NCBI GenBank assembly: GCA_023079485.1
Contig: CM041115.1
Coordinates: forward strand, 43,641,805-43,705,804
Source of the DNA: Archilochus colubris
Taxonomy: Eukaryota; Chordata; Aves; Apodiformes; Trochilidae
DNA length: 64,000 nucleotides
Direction: 5' to 3'
In this document: in pieces, positions 1 to 12,358 of the stretch
Layout of the letters: each line of letters begins with the position of its first letter
How positions within the stretch are numbered: position 1 is the stretch's first letter
Translations under genes and position numbers: made by a program
Notes under the pieces: generated by a model
What the model saw: only the letters and a program-made list of their open reading frames with translations
Told to the model about the DNA's origin: nothing
Databases searched by the model: none

Positions 1-569
1 AACTCCAGAGAGGCCAAAATAGAGCCAGGTAAGTCCTAAGAATTTTGTTATTAGATAACACAAAATCTGCATTCTATTACAAGCAATTGCATGCCACACT
101 TACTGGGCACAGGAAACATTGCTTATGAATTAGAGTAATGTTTACAGTTGCTCAAGATAGTCGCAGGATAGGATCAGCTTGCTGACCTCTTGTTTGCAGG
201 ATACACATTATCAACTGAGTCAGGAGGAGGGAGGTTCTTCTGCTAGGGCCAGGGAATATTAACGTTCCAGTGGCTGCACAAGTTAAATTGGTGATTGTCT
301 TTTTCTGAAATAGGAACATAATCCTATTATATGTTTTAAATATTTAACTGACTCAATACTTCCCATGACAGGACGTAGGAGTGGCTCAAACCTGCATCAG
401 GTAAGGTACAGATGTAAGAAAACAAGTATTTACCTACACAGCAGGTGGTGAGTGTTCAAGGAGAGGTATTGGAGAATGTCCTTAACAATGTGGTTTAACT
501 TTTGGTCACCACTGAAGTGGTCAGACCTGATGACTGTTGCAGATCCCTTCCAAGTGAAATAATCTGTTC

Positions 570-667
570 TATGCTATGCTATGCTATGCTATGCTATGCT
601 ATGCTATGCTATGCTATGCTATGCTATGCTATGCTATGCTATGCTATGCTATGCTATGCTATGCTAT
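570..667. repeat. (TATGC)n pentanucleotide microsatellite
   Basis: About 19-20 perfect 5-bp units. All three forward frames are open through it, giving repetitive MLCYA text that is not a gene. Confidence 0.97.
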
Positions 668-1917
668 TTTGTTCCATTCCATTCCATTTACTGCATGTTA
701 CTTCACCAACCATTTAAAAAAAAAATCTGTGAAAGTGAGAAAACTGAGTGTCCTGTTAACTGAGTTTTGTCAGCTAATGGCTATTCTGAAGATCGCTTGC
801 ACGTAAGCCTCCACTATCTAATTGTAAGTTTAAATACATAAAACTTTCATTTTTGTATGTAGTGTTACTGCATAATTGGTACTCATAGCTGGTACAACAG
901 ATCCAGCCCTATAAAATCGTAGAATAGGTTTAGCTGACTTTAGGCTAGTTAAAAATCCCTTAGCTATAAGTGCAAGCATTGTATGAGCCTCTTGTGCTAA
1001 GATAGTTATTGAAGCCTTTTACTAGAACAAGCATATTACTACAGAAAGGACAATACATTCCTACATTCTTCGTCTCATCCCTTACATCCCATTCTTGGGC
1101 CTCCTCTGCTTTGGTTCTGCCTGTGAGCCTCTGGAACTCAACCCTGATTTATTCTAAAGACTGCCTGTTCCACACTAGAAACTAAAGGATTTTATTTCAT
1201 GTAAGAATCAAGTCTTGCCACTGCTGCTCACGCTGTTCTGTACCTGTGTAGACATACATTGTCTGAATTTGTATTCAATATGCATCGACACAACTGTAGG
1301 CAACTAGACATGATTTTGCTTCTGTTTATATTATAATAGCACTGATTCTGTTTCCATTTTCTGTTATTTAATTCTGTAGCTAATTTGCTCTGTTAAAGGA
1401 TTTACAAACTAGGCTAAACATAATTCTGTAGCTGAGCTGGCTATTCAGGGAGCTCTTCTCATTTTTTTGTGTTGAATCTGTCAGCTTGCAATAAATGATA
1501 CAATAAGGTATCACTTCCTAAAGGCAACTAAGACATTTCTTCCAGCTTGTTAATTAACCTGGCATAAGTGACTGTGGTTTTCCTTTCCAGTGATGGCATT
1601 CTGAGCCAGAATATATGTCCAGTCTGGTATAAAACTATCAACCTTCTGTACAGCATGGCTGCCATCCTTTCTTTTCTGAAAAAAACCCAACCATTTTTTA
1701 AACCCCCACTGTGCACACACCTACATTTTCATTACGTTCAGCGCATACATTGACACATTGAATGTATCTCATAGTAAGTAAAATGTATTAAAACAATTAA
1801 GACTGAGGGAAAAAAATAGAGTAAAAGCTGAATACTACAGTAACATTCAGTACGTGTATTCAGCTACAGTATTCAGTACAATAGTTCTTGGACATCAGTG
1901 AAGCTTTATATGAAAGC

Positions 1918-2510
1918 TGTTGTTCAACCCCAGCTGTCAACTGTGCCCCACACAGCTGCTTGCTCACTCTACCCTGGTTGGATGGAGAAGAGAATTGGAA
2001 GGGTAAAAGTAGTAAAGTCATGGTTTTGGATAAAAACAGTTCAATAGGTAAAGCAAAAGCCACACATCCAAGCAAAGCAAAACAAGGTTCTCATGTAATG
2101 CTTCCCAGTGGCAGGCAGGTGTTCAGCCATCTCCAGGAAAACAGGGCTCCATCGTACGTAACAGCTACTTGGGAAGGAAATTGCCACCACTCCAAACATC
2201 CTCACCCTTCTTTCTTCTTCCTCCCAGCTTTATATGCTGAGCATGATACCATATGATATAGAATTTCCCTTTGGTCAGCCAGGGTCAGCTGTCCCAGCTG
2301 TGTCTCGTTGCAGCTTCTTGTGCACCTCCAGCCTAGTTGCTGGTGGGGTGGGGTGAGAAGCAGAGAAGGCCTTGACACCGTGTAAGCACTGCTCAGCAAG
2401 AACTAAAACATCCCTGTGTTGTCATCACTGTTTGCAGCACAGATCTAAAACATCACCCCATAGTAGCTACCATAAAGAAAATTTACTCTGTCCCAGCCAA
2501 AACGAGCACA
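1918..2510 (-). mobile_element. Solo LTR of an avian ERVL-type element
   Basis: The whole length follows a common avian LTR. On the minus strand it begins TGTGCTCGTTTTGGCTGGGA; on the plus strand it contains CACACAGCTGCTTGCTCACT, GCAGGCAGGTGTTCAGCCAT and TTTATATGCTGAGCATGA. No internal retroviral sequence flanks it. Target duplications are no longer recognisable. Confidence 0.8.
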
Positions 2511-4598
2511 ACGAGTAAGAGATGTAAAAGGGCTTCCCAAGAGAATGTATCTGTGACAGGTGACAAAATCAGCCCATAATCTCTGTTATTTTTATGATAT
2601 CTTAATTTGAAATAATGTTTAGCTGTCTGGGAGGGAGTTAAGGGAGTTAGCTGATACCAAAAGGAAAACTTAAGTCATTTCATCCTTCTCTGTGGGATGT
2701 AAAGGAATAATCTAAGGTTTTTTAGAATTTTTTTCATGGATATTCAGAAATTTTTTATCTTACGTACGTGATTTCACCTGCTAAAAATACACTGCTAAGT
2801 ATGCAACCAGATGGAACAGGAGAGATAAAAGGGGTGCTAAGCTTTTAAACACAGAATGTATTTTAAAACAACTGTGTTACATTTTACTCAGCAGAACTAA
2901 AGACTCTACCTTGTGTTAAATTGCAGACATCAAACAATCACAGATTTTACTATCTGATCTAAAATTAACACATCAGAAAAATTCTGTGTAATGAGCTCTT
3001 TGATCTGGCATATCCTGTGTTAGCACTTGCCAGCTCTCACTCAAGAAAGGAGTGAACTGAGCTGCCTGTTTTTAGGGTTAACTTGCTCTTAAAAGTACTC
3101 AGTCCACAACTGCAAACTAAGACTGCTGCAAAGACCAAACCACCTATTATTTTTATCATTGTTGAAGCTCACAGATTATCAGCAACTCTTTCTCTATGGG
3201 AAAACTGGAGTTCATTGTTCTGGGGGGACACATTTCACTTGTGAACTTGTGGACCACTGATGGAGATGCTTTATCATTTGTTCTGAGCAAAGTTTCTGAG
3301 GCAGCAAAGCTCGCCTCATGCAACCACATCGTGGTGATATGTTGTTCACAGAAGAGGTAAGGGAGCCATCCATCCAGTGGCTCAGCCAAGGCAAACCAGA
3401 ATTAAATTGCCTCAGAGTTTTTCCTGCATTTTTGGTTGCAACATGTTGGGCGTTGTACAACTAAATGCCAAATTCCTTTAATTTTTGTGTTAATTTTAAA
3501 TAACTGATTTTCCCAAAAACGTGACATTTTGAAGATCAAGATACAGAGCTCCATTTTCTAGAATTCTCATTCAATTTAACTGTGAACTCCAAGCTCCATT
3601 TTTTTCAGTTTACATAATGGAAAGTACCATATTAAAATGAATGAGGCTGGAAGACATTAATTCGTCCCTTTGATTTCTATTCTGAAACATAGTTTAATCC
3701 TATTGGTTTTAATTTTTCAGGCATGATATTTTAACTGAATTTAAAGGATTCCCAAATTCTTATTAGAGATGTATTTAGATTCTTTTCAGAGATACTTACA
3801 GGTGATTTATGGCTTGTTTGTGTATGATTTTTCCACAACTGACAAACAATGGAAAATACAACTTCTAATGCTCACAGCAGCACAGGATCTGCAATCAAGA
3901 AAATTTTAGATTATAGCTGAAGGAGTAAGGAGGAATTTCCAGTCTTCCCTAAGCTTGAAGTAAATGTTAATTGGAAAGAAAATCAGGATTTAACTTTGTT
4001 CCAAATAACTTGGCATCTCATAGATCCAGTCAGATCATTCTTACTGACCAAAACATGACCAGGGGTTCATCTTCAGTAAAAACACTTGACTTTGTTTCTT
4101 GTTAAAGAATGGCTTAAATAGTTATCATGTTAGATGAAATCACAAAGTCACTAAAACATGCAACTGAGCAGCTGCTAATTGAAAAGGTAAGAATTCAGTA
4201 CAACAGAGGAGATAACTTCAAAATGTATATTCCTTCCTGTAGAGTCTGCTCCTCTGGGACATCTTTGTCTTCTGACCACCATTAAAACTCTTAATATAAA
4301 ACAGACTCTTTTGCTGAAGCTCACCTGACATAACAGCAAGTGTAGTTTATGAAGTAAGCCTATCCTTAGCTTTTTTATCTCAGACAAGTTCAAGTACTTG
4401 ATCTTTTTTTTCTTCACCTTTTGGTAAAAGGAACTAAAACAAGTTTTGGATAATCTTCATGAGTAGCATAGGTAAGTGTGTGGAAAACTCTGAATTCAGA
4501 CAGGTTACAATGTAAAACAATTGATGTAGTAAACCATATCAAGATCATGTTCATAAAACTGAGTTTTCTTGTATTATGAATAAATAAGCACGCTGGGT

Positions 4599-4655
4599 AA
4601 TACAATACAATACAATACAATACAATACAATACAATACAATACAATATACAATAC
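4599..4655. repeat. (AATAC)n pentanucleotide microsatellite
   Basis: About eleven 5-bp units, with one interruption near the right end. Confidence 0.95.
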
Positions 4656-7489
4656 TTCACTAGCTTTTGTGATAGAAATTTGAGAGTCCTAAGGCTGTTT
4701 TAATCACACTTTTAAACTCGTTTGGTTTACCACAGGATCCAGAAGCTCGTAAGTCTCTTATGGGTCTAAACAAATGCACATACAAAAATGAGAACTATCT
4801 GCAGTAGTTCAGGGTATGATTTCTAAATAAGAACTGTAGCTCTTGCTGGCAAAGCATTGCAAAGCCTAACATCAGTTCAAGCAGCAATTTCTTCCTGGGA
4901 TTTTTGACATACGTGCCTATGCAAATTTGCCTGTTGGACAAATAAAAGGCTGACTACAGTTTATATTCTTCTGTGTTGGCTGAAAGCTGTGCTCAGAGTT
5001 GTGTTAAATGGTTATGATCACATTTTTCCACTGCTCCAGTTGATTTTTGGACCATTTTGTGAGCACTTCTCTATTTTCTGAAGATGTGTTTGCTGCCGTT
5101 TCATTCACAATACAGTTATTTTATATTTCAGAAAGAAAGACTGGATTGGATAATTCTTTTTATATTCTTGCTAAACTTAGTAGTTTGCTTTCACTGCTCT
5201 AAAGCACTTGGATGTCATATATTCCAGAAGAAACACAAGCCATTTTTAACTTTTTTACCATGGTGTAGATTGGGAGTGGTTGGCTCAGAACAGAACAGAG
5301 CAGGTGCTGCTCTTCAGTGCCATTGGATACTTGTTCTTTACATGACCACCAAATGAATTGCATGTCCATCTCAGGTGGCTTGCTGGTGTTCCACAAGACA
5401 AAACTGGGAACTGCCTTTCTGTAAGAAAACCACAGCATGTAGGCTGATGCCCTTGATGGCATTTGGATAGAGCTGTGCATTCAAAGGTGTACAATGCAAT
5501 CCTGTGCTGAATTCTCTCATTTAAATCAAGTGAGGTAGCAGTCATGTGTCAGAATCCTCTCCTCCAGGGACATCCTCCTCTAGCTGTCTGGCTATACTCT
5601 ATGTCCAGAACATCTTGCAATCTGGTGCAAAATGGCTGTATTTCACATACTTATCTCACAGGAAGACCAGTTTGGTATTTCAAATAAAGCAGTGCCATTT
5701 TATTTTGTCACTCCTCTCTTCTTGTCCACTGAAGTCAAGTATAAGCTATTTTAAAATTTATTGTCTTCAAAATAACTACTTGTAGAAGCAAACATTAAGA
5801 AATGTAAATAACACATTTAGTTAAAAGGAAAAAATTGATGGTTTAATTAGTGCAGGCAAAACAGTTCATGCTGCTATGAAACAAAGTCCGATATAGTATA
5901 CAGTGCACACCATGTTTCCTGCTAACTCAAACAAGATAAAAAATGGTGCTTCTCATGGTAAATTCTTTAGCCTCTTCACTTCTTGTTTTGCTATTTTTAA
6001 AAATTATTCGTAATTTATTTTTATGTTTGTGGGGGTTTTTGTTGTTAGTTTGTTTTTTTTAGTGTTGGCTAGACAAACAGAGTTTCTTACCAGTGGCATG
6101 CTCTTTTGTGTGTTGGAGGAGGAAAGATCAACAAATAGACCTTCTGTATTAGTTTCAGCAGAACTGAGAGGAAGTAATACAAACCTATATTCTTCTTACA
6201 TTTGTTTGTAAGGGTCTGGGGGTGGTGAGAAGTCTGATTTTAGACTATAAAAAGAGGTTTTTTACTGAAATGGTAACTTTAGAACATGCTGGATATGATA
6301 AATAAAACACTCGAAATGACTCTTCGGTTATGGAATTAGCTTATTTTTACTGTTAGAAGCATATCAGTATGTTACAGGATTCATAACTACTATATGAGCA
6401 GTTCCTTTATGGAAACTAAACTGCTAGATGGGAATGTAAATGGAATAGATAGGAATGTAATCGTTCTTATAATCTCTTTCAGTATCTAAACCAAAAAGGC
6501 AGATATCTTTGCATCTAGAGATCCAGGGGTTTTATTATCTTCCTGTCCTGGTCCTGATAGAGCTGATTCTCTGTCTTGTAATTTTGTTTTCAGCTATGTC
6601 TCTCATAAGCAGCTGTACTTGCTGAAATTAACAGCAAGTTTCTCAGCCAGTGTCTTGCTTCTAGGACTGGTAGTTCTTGATGTTTATAGTTACAGCTAGG
6701 GAATGGAATGCACAACCAAGGTCACTGCTTGGTTCTGAGGAACATCTTGTGCTCCAGAAAGAAAACAGGAATAAAGGAGTCACACCTGCATCCCTCCTTG
6801 TGTGACTCCCAGACAGATGCTAATAATAAGGCAGAATAGCTTATCTTTTCCTAGAGCTTGATTGTGGGCAGCACCAAGATATATTTGCTTCATCTGCTTT
6901 CTGAACTCACCAGTTACTGCTGAATACAAAGCATTCTCATAGTGCACCCTGGGAAAGCGACATTTTCTTTCTGAGCTCAAATTTTGAACCCATAAAATAT
7001 TTTTCATAGCTATAGTGGGAGGTGGAGGGGTACCTAACAGAACTGAGTTGTGCATACTGTATTTTCTGAGATGTTCAAATACTGACTAGACTATTATTGC
7101 AAGCAAAACTACATCAGAAGCAAACAGGTAAAATGACAGTAGCTTTTAAATTTCCCTGATAGTCCTATTCCAATTTCTTTTCATTTTCCAAATTATCCCT
7201 CGTTCCCCATATACAGCTGTCTCCTTTGAAATAGCCAATGTGTTTCAATTTGAGTTTTCTGGAGATCAGCAGGTAATCTTTCACTCGTTATGACTCTTTC
7301 TGATACATTTTTCCATGGGCTCAAGCCTGTACATAGTTATGAAAGCATTGTGCTTTGGGATGAAATGAATAGGATTAAATTTGTCTCCTTCAATGTGTTT
7401 TCTTCTGTATGTCTGTGTAGGTTGTACTGAATAGTTTTGCTCTTTGTATTAACTATACTGTAAATTCTAAGACACTGAAACTAGCTTTG

Positions 7490-7870
7490 AATTGTAGAAT
7501 CACATTGTGTTTTGTGGTGGAAGGGATCCCAGAAGGTTATTTTGTTAAAACATCTGCTCAAAGCAGGCTTACCATCAGTGTTAGATGAGCTTGCAAAGGG
7601 CCTTGACCAGCTGAATTTTGAAAAACTCCAAAGATGGACTCTTTATAATAATAAAAATAAAAATTGCTCCAGTTCCTACACATCCTTATTTATTTATTTT
7701 ATTTACAGGAAGTAAAAATTTCTCTTCCTACAACCTGTGCCTACTGCCCTTCTGTGACTCTAAAGAAAGTTTGGCTCCATCTTCTCTACAATCCCCTTTC
7801 AGCTAGGTGAAGAGCTACCCTTCTCATGTCCATGCTAAAAACTCCTGCTGCCCTAGCCTGTCCTCCTCAA
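7490..7870 (-). mobile_element. Diverged CR1 LINE fragment
   Basis: Starts with a CR1-like 3' end (TAGAATCACATTGTG, GTGGAAGGGATCCCAGAAGG) in reverse orientation and continues through CR1-like text (ACCTGTGCCTACTGCCCTTC). Strongly mutated. Confidence 0.6.
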
Positions 7871-8587
7871 ATGCTTCCTCCTGCTAACTATCCTTCTCCC
7901 TGTGCCCAGCCTTACTCCAGGGTATGCTGGAAAGCCCAAAAATGAGCCCATGACTGCAGATACGGCCTTGCAAATGCCAGATAGAGGGAGGGCAAAGGTT
8001 TCTTCTCTTGACCTGCATAGCTGCCCCTTTCAGCCATTCCAAGCACAGGAGATCTAGAACCTATATAATTTCAAAGTAAATGTCGGGTTTGGGAAACAGA
8101 AGGAAATGTTCCGTTTTCAGCAGCTGAGAACTTTCTTTGTGGCTTGCCGGTGTAGCGAGGTTTGGATAAAGTTGTTCACCTGAAGTCCACGAGATGGTGC
8201 TAGAGGAGGATGGCTTCGATGGACGGTGGGAGGAGGTGAGAGGAGCCGAAGGTTACCAGCTGCTGATTCTCGTCCTCAGAACTAGTTAGACCATGTAATT
8301 TACAAGAGCCTGTGAAGTCAGGGAATCTGCTCCTCTGCAAGTGTTCATTTATACAAGGAATATGAAAATTCACATTTAAAACAGAAAAAAAATCGGAGCC
8401 TGCCTATGATTTCATTGGCTGGACGAATTTTGGTCAAATAATAAAAAGCAAGATGCTATTTTTAAAACCTTTCTTTGTACTCAGTTCATGCTTCAAAATT
8501 CATGCCAGGTGTATGTAAAAGAAACAACACTATAACCAGAATGTTGTTCTGTCTAAATCAGTGGGGAAATAAGAGACCTACAGGTTT

Positions 8588-9160
8588 CATAGAGTTGTAG
8601 AATGGTATAAGGGACGTCTAAAGACCTGGTTTTAACTGCCCTGCATGGTAAGGGACACCTGCCCCTAGACCAAGTTGCCCTAAGCTCCATCCACCCTGGT
8701 GGTGAACAGTTGCAGGGAGGAGGCAGCCACAGCTGTGGATAACCTTTTCCAATATCTCACCACCCTCAAGGGAAAGGATTTCTTAATAATCTCTAATCTA
8801 AATCTCCCCTCTTATAGTTTAAAGTCCTTGCTCCTTGTCCTATCACATCACTACATGCCCTCGTAAAAATCCCCACCCCAGGTTTCCTGCAGGCCCCTTT
8901 CATTACTGGAAAGGGGCTGTAACATCTCTCCAGAACCTTCTCTTCTCCAGGTGGGACAACCCCACCTGTCAGCCTGCCTTCTTAGGAGAGATGCTCCATC
9001 CCTCTGATCGTCTTCATGGCCCTCCTTTGGACATGCTTTATGTCTATGTCTTTTTTGTACTGGGAACCCAAAACCTGGAGACAATAGTCCAGATGGAGTC
9101 TCATGAGACTGGAGCAGAGGGAAAGAATCACCTCCCCTGACCTGCAACATCATCACACGT
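8588..9160 (-). mobile_element. CR1 LINE fragment
   Basis: Reverse-oriented CR1 3' end: CATAGAGTTGTAGAATGG, ACCACCCTCAAGGGAAAGGA, CCCTTGTCCTATCAC-like text and CATGGCCCTCCTTTGGACA. The open frames of about 100 codons on both strands here are remnants, not genes. Confidence 0.85.
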
Positions 9161-11384
9161 TCATATCTAAAAAAAAGGGCCCTTGACTTCAGACCGTGAG
9201 CCCCTGGAAAGGTGAGAACTGCACACCGGGGAAGAGATTAAACACGTCTTTGTCTATTAATGTGTTATGTTTCTAAAGATCCCTAATAAGAGCTGAGTTG
9301 ATTACTTTTAATTACAAGTTCTAGTAATATTGCAGTTGCACTAATGCTGGATTGTTAGTTTTTGTTTAGACTAGAAAAGCATTCATGAGTACTATTGATT
9401 TCTGGTTCTGATTTCTAGTTCTGATGGCTACCTGCTACAAATTGGTAACACAATGTGTGTTAGTCATGTATTTCAGAGCCAGCATAGCTGGATGCCCATC
9501 TCTTTCATTAGCATATGGCAATTGTTCCCTAGCTCACATTTTTTTGCAGCCAGGTTTTTTCCACTGTAAATGATTTTTTTTTTCCTTTAAATGACTGCTC
9601 TGCTCCCCATAACTGATTTCCTGAAAAATTAGATCCTAAGAAGGCATGGCACTTTCTTTTACATACAGTATTTTGGTTAGCTTTTGTCAGTTTAACAAGC
9701 ATAAGGACTGCATTCTTTATTGCTATTGTTCTTCTCATGAGGTTTATTCTAACAAGTCACAAACACGGTCAAGAAAAAAAAAGAGCAAAGTATTTGCATT
9801 AATATTTTAATGATTAGCACAACTGCTAAGTAAAAGTAAAGGAATACCAGTAAGGTTTTGAAAATAAACAACAAAATAGTAATTACATACATATAGCTGC
9901 AAGACATATTGGCTAAATATTTTTGTATAATAAGTGATAAAGGCTATATTTTTCTAAATATACTTTTTTCTAAAAGACTCAACAGTTTTCATTTTCTGTT
10001 TTTATAGAAAATTTCTACATGCTTTCCACACACAAAACAAAAACTTCTCTGCCACTTATGAGACATTCAAATTAGTGGGAATGTGAAAATCCCAGTTTTA
10101 AGAGTTTGTGTGACCAAAATAAGAATTCAGGAAAGACTGGGATCCAGAAATTGATACTTTGTTGGTCTATATAAAATTAAAGTTGCAAAGCTGGCTGAAT
10201 TTATTGTCTTTTCTAAGATAAATTGTCAAATGACATTACCATCTTATATCTCAAATCTGAAACTCTAGAATATTACCACTACTTTCCATAAGGGTTTTTA
10301 CCCCTTAAATTGTTGTGGTTTTTTTTTAAATCTTATTTTTAAGGTAGATGGTAAAAGTACAACATTCTGCACATATCCATAACTTAAGTTTTAACTGTAA
10401 AATAGATTCCAAATTCACTTAGGCCAACAGTATTTTTTTTTTCTGACCTCAGAAATGCTGCTTTGCATAAGCTTTTTTATGAGTTATCATTTATCCAACT
10501 TACCATCTAGAAAGCATATTGTGTTATTTATTAAGGTGATCACATTACTAATAATAAATATATGGCTATTCACTAGTAGTGTCGCAGTGAGTTAAATTAT
10601 TGTACTTGATATGCAATTAAGCTTATTTCTTGTGCAACATAATAGTGTGCTAAAATATTTTAATTGTAGTATAATATATGCTGAAGTCGGTATCTAAAGA
10701 CTGGGGTTTTTTCTTCCCACTAATTTCACAGAACTCTTAATAGATCTAGAAGGTATAAGTATTATTTAGGGAAAACTCAAAAGCATTCTTCTGTTCAGTC
10801 TGCATTGGAAGTGTAAGAATGATTTTTACTATCTGAAGAATACAAGAAACCCAGTAGTGAAACTCCATGCTACTAGTAGGGAGGGGGAAAAAAAAATAAG
10901 TATTTTAAGGTCTCACAAACCTCTGGAGCCTGGTTTGCTATAGACAATAGCCTTACTGTAATGTGCATTTCTGAAACTGACTGATGTTAGGATTTCTATT
11001 TCATGCATGCAGCTCAGGTGCTGTGTAGCTTGTAGGTTGTTCCAGTGCAAGTAAGTGACAACCTCTTGGCATAGGTGCATGATGTCTATCATCTATACAC
11101 ATACATTCCCAAACAACTTGCATCAAAGAAAATTGACACTAAGTCACAGTGAGACTCCATGCACAGCAGTGGAGAGCCAGATCTTCAACATCTAGTGATC
11201 TTATGTACACTTTTGGGTTGTTTCCTCTTGTATTTCAAAAGTTTTGTGCCTTGCAGGGTATGGTCTACGTCTACAGACATTAAAGTGTCAGCAGCTTCCA
11301 TTTCACGCTGCCAGACCCTGTTGCCAAAAGGTAGGTATGCTTACTGCTCCTCCAGTGTACCCCACATAAGCACCTACTGTTTCT

Positions 11385-12172
11385 TTTATTCAGTCATTTT
11401 GAACATCTAGTTATTTTTCAAATGTTGTTCTGCACTCTGCTTTGCAGCTGAGCATACAATTGTATTTCCATCTAGGATTCAGAGGTGGAAGCCACCATGT
11501 CAGAGCAAATGCCTGCCGCTATTCCCCATCAGTTCAATGTGCCTGACTCCCTCTGAGTGCATGTTGCAGGTCTGGTGCTCTGTGTACTCCTTCTTAGAGA
11601 TCTGCCATGAGGGACTGAAGCTGAAATCGGAGTGTATGGGCTGACTTGTAGCTACAGAAGCAGAGAGAAGAATCTTCTCCCCTCATTTCCCAAAGTCAGT
11701 CATTCAGGAAATGCACATATGCATGTCATACCTTCTAATTATTTGCTTCTCAAGTTTTGGAGAGCTCGTAAGAGAATTTTTTTTAAAGAGTGAAATTATT
11801 AACTCATGGAGAACTAACTGTGCTTTGCATTTCATATCCATGCTTCCTTTTTTATCCCCTGTCTTCAAAATATCCCCTTTTCTCCATTCCAGAGTATTTT
11901 TCCTTTCCAGAAGAAATCAGTACCTTAAATCCATAACTGCACATATAAGACACTGAGACTGATCAGTTAATAACTTGTTTAAACTTAGCCTTTCTATTTT
12001 CCTATTTTCCTATTTCTATGCCCAGAAATAAATGTTACTCATGCAAAATGGTAAGTCAAGAAATTAAAAAAAAAAAAATCTGGAAATATGTGGATCTCAA
12101 CTTTCCATCTCTTCTGCCAGCTTATTACAGGAATTGTATGGACATTGAGACCACTGAAAAGCAAACAAGTTA
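11385..12172 (-). other. IL33: Putative IL33 3' UTR with first AATAAA
   Basis: No coding signal is seen. The first AATAAA on the minus strand after the stop is at 11390-11385, which would give a 3' UTR of about 780 nt. An ATTTA element occurs near 12027. The true end of the transcript is not visible from sequence alone. Confidence 0.3.
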
Positions 12173-12358
12173 CTACTCTTCCAAGTATGACACCCTGAAG
12201 TAAAAATTTTTGTCTTCGTTGGGTTCTTTGTTATCCAGTTTGCGAATATCAAGTGAGTCATCATTCGCATACAGGTAGTAACTTGTATCTTCATAGCACT
12301 GGAACTGCACTGAATCTCCTTGGTAATGCATGATGAAAAAGTTATTCTTTTCTCTCAG
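12173..12358 (-). CDS. IL33: IL33 terminal coding exon: C-terminal beta-trefoil
   Basis: Acceptor TTTGTGTATTTTCCTAG, then 61 codons and a TAG followed at once by TAA. The text begins LREKNNFFIMHYQGDSVQFQ and ends NFYFRVSYLEE. It aligns almost without gaps with the C-terminus of human IL-33: AFFVLHNMHSNCVSFEC with NFFIMHYQGDSVQFQC, and ENILFKLSET with KNFYFRVSYLEE. It is separated from exon 6 by a 6.1-kb intron. It has no long ATG-initiated frame, so it is invisible to ORF scans. This is the strongest single piece of evidence for the gene. Confidence 0.88.
   Translation of the reverse strand: MREKNNFFIMHYQGDSVQFQCYEDTSYYLYANDDSLDIRKLDNKEPNEDKNFYFRVSYLEE

Larger units (their letters stand above)
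1..11384. other. Region 3' of IL33: no gene found
   Basis: Apart from the LTR, CR1 fragments and microsatellites listed separately, this AT-rich sequence shows no exon chain, RNA gene or conserved protein text that I can support. Open frames here are short, overlap each other and have no recognisable content. Confidence 0.5.

Noticed and set aside
502..806. Three overlapping frames with MLCYA repeats
   Set aside because: Direct translation of the (TATGC)n microsatellite in three frames.
8835..9156. Open frames of about 100 codons on both strands
   Set aside because: They lie inside a CR1 fragment and do not follow the CR1 reading frame.
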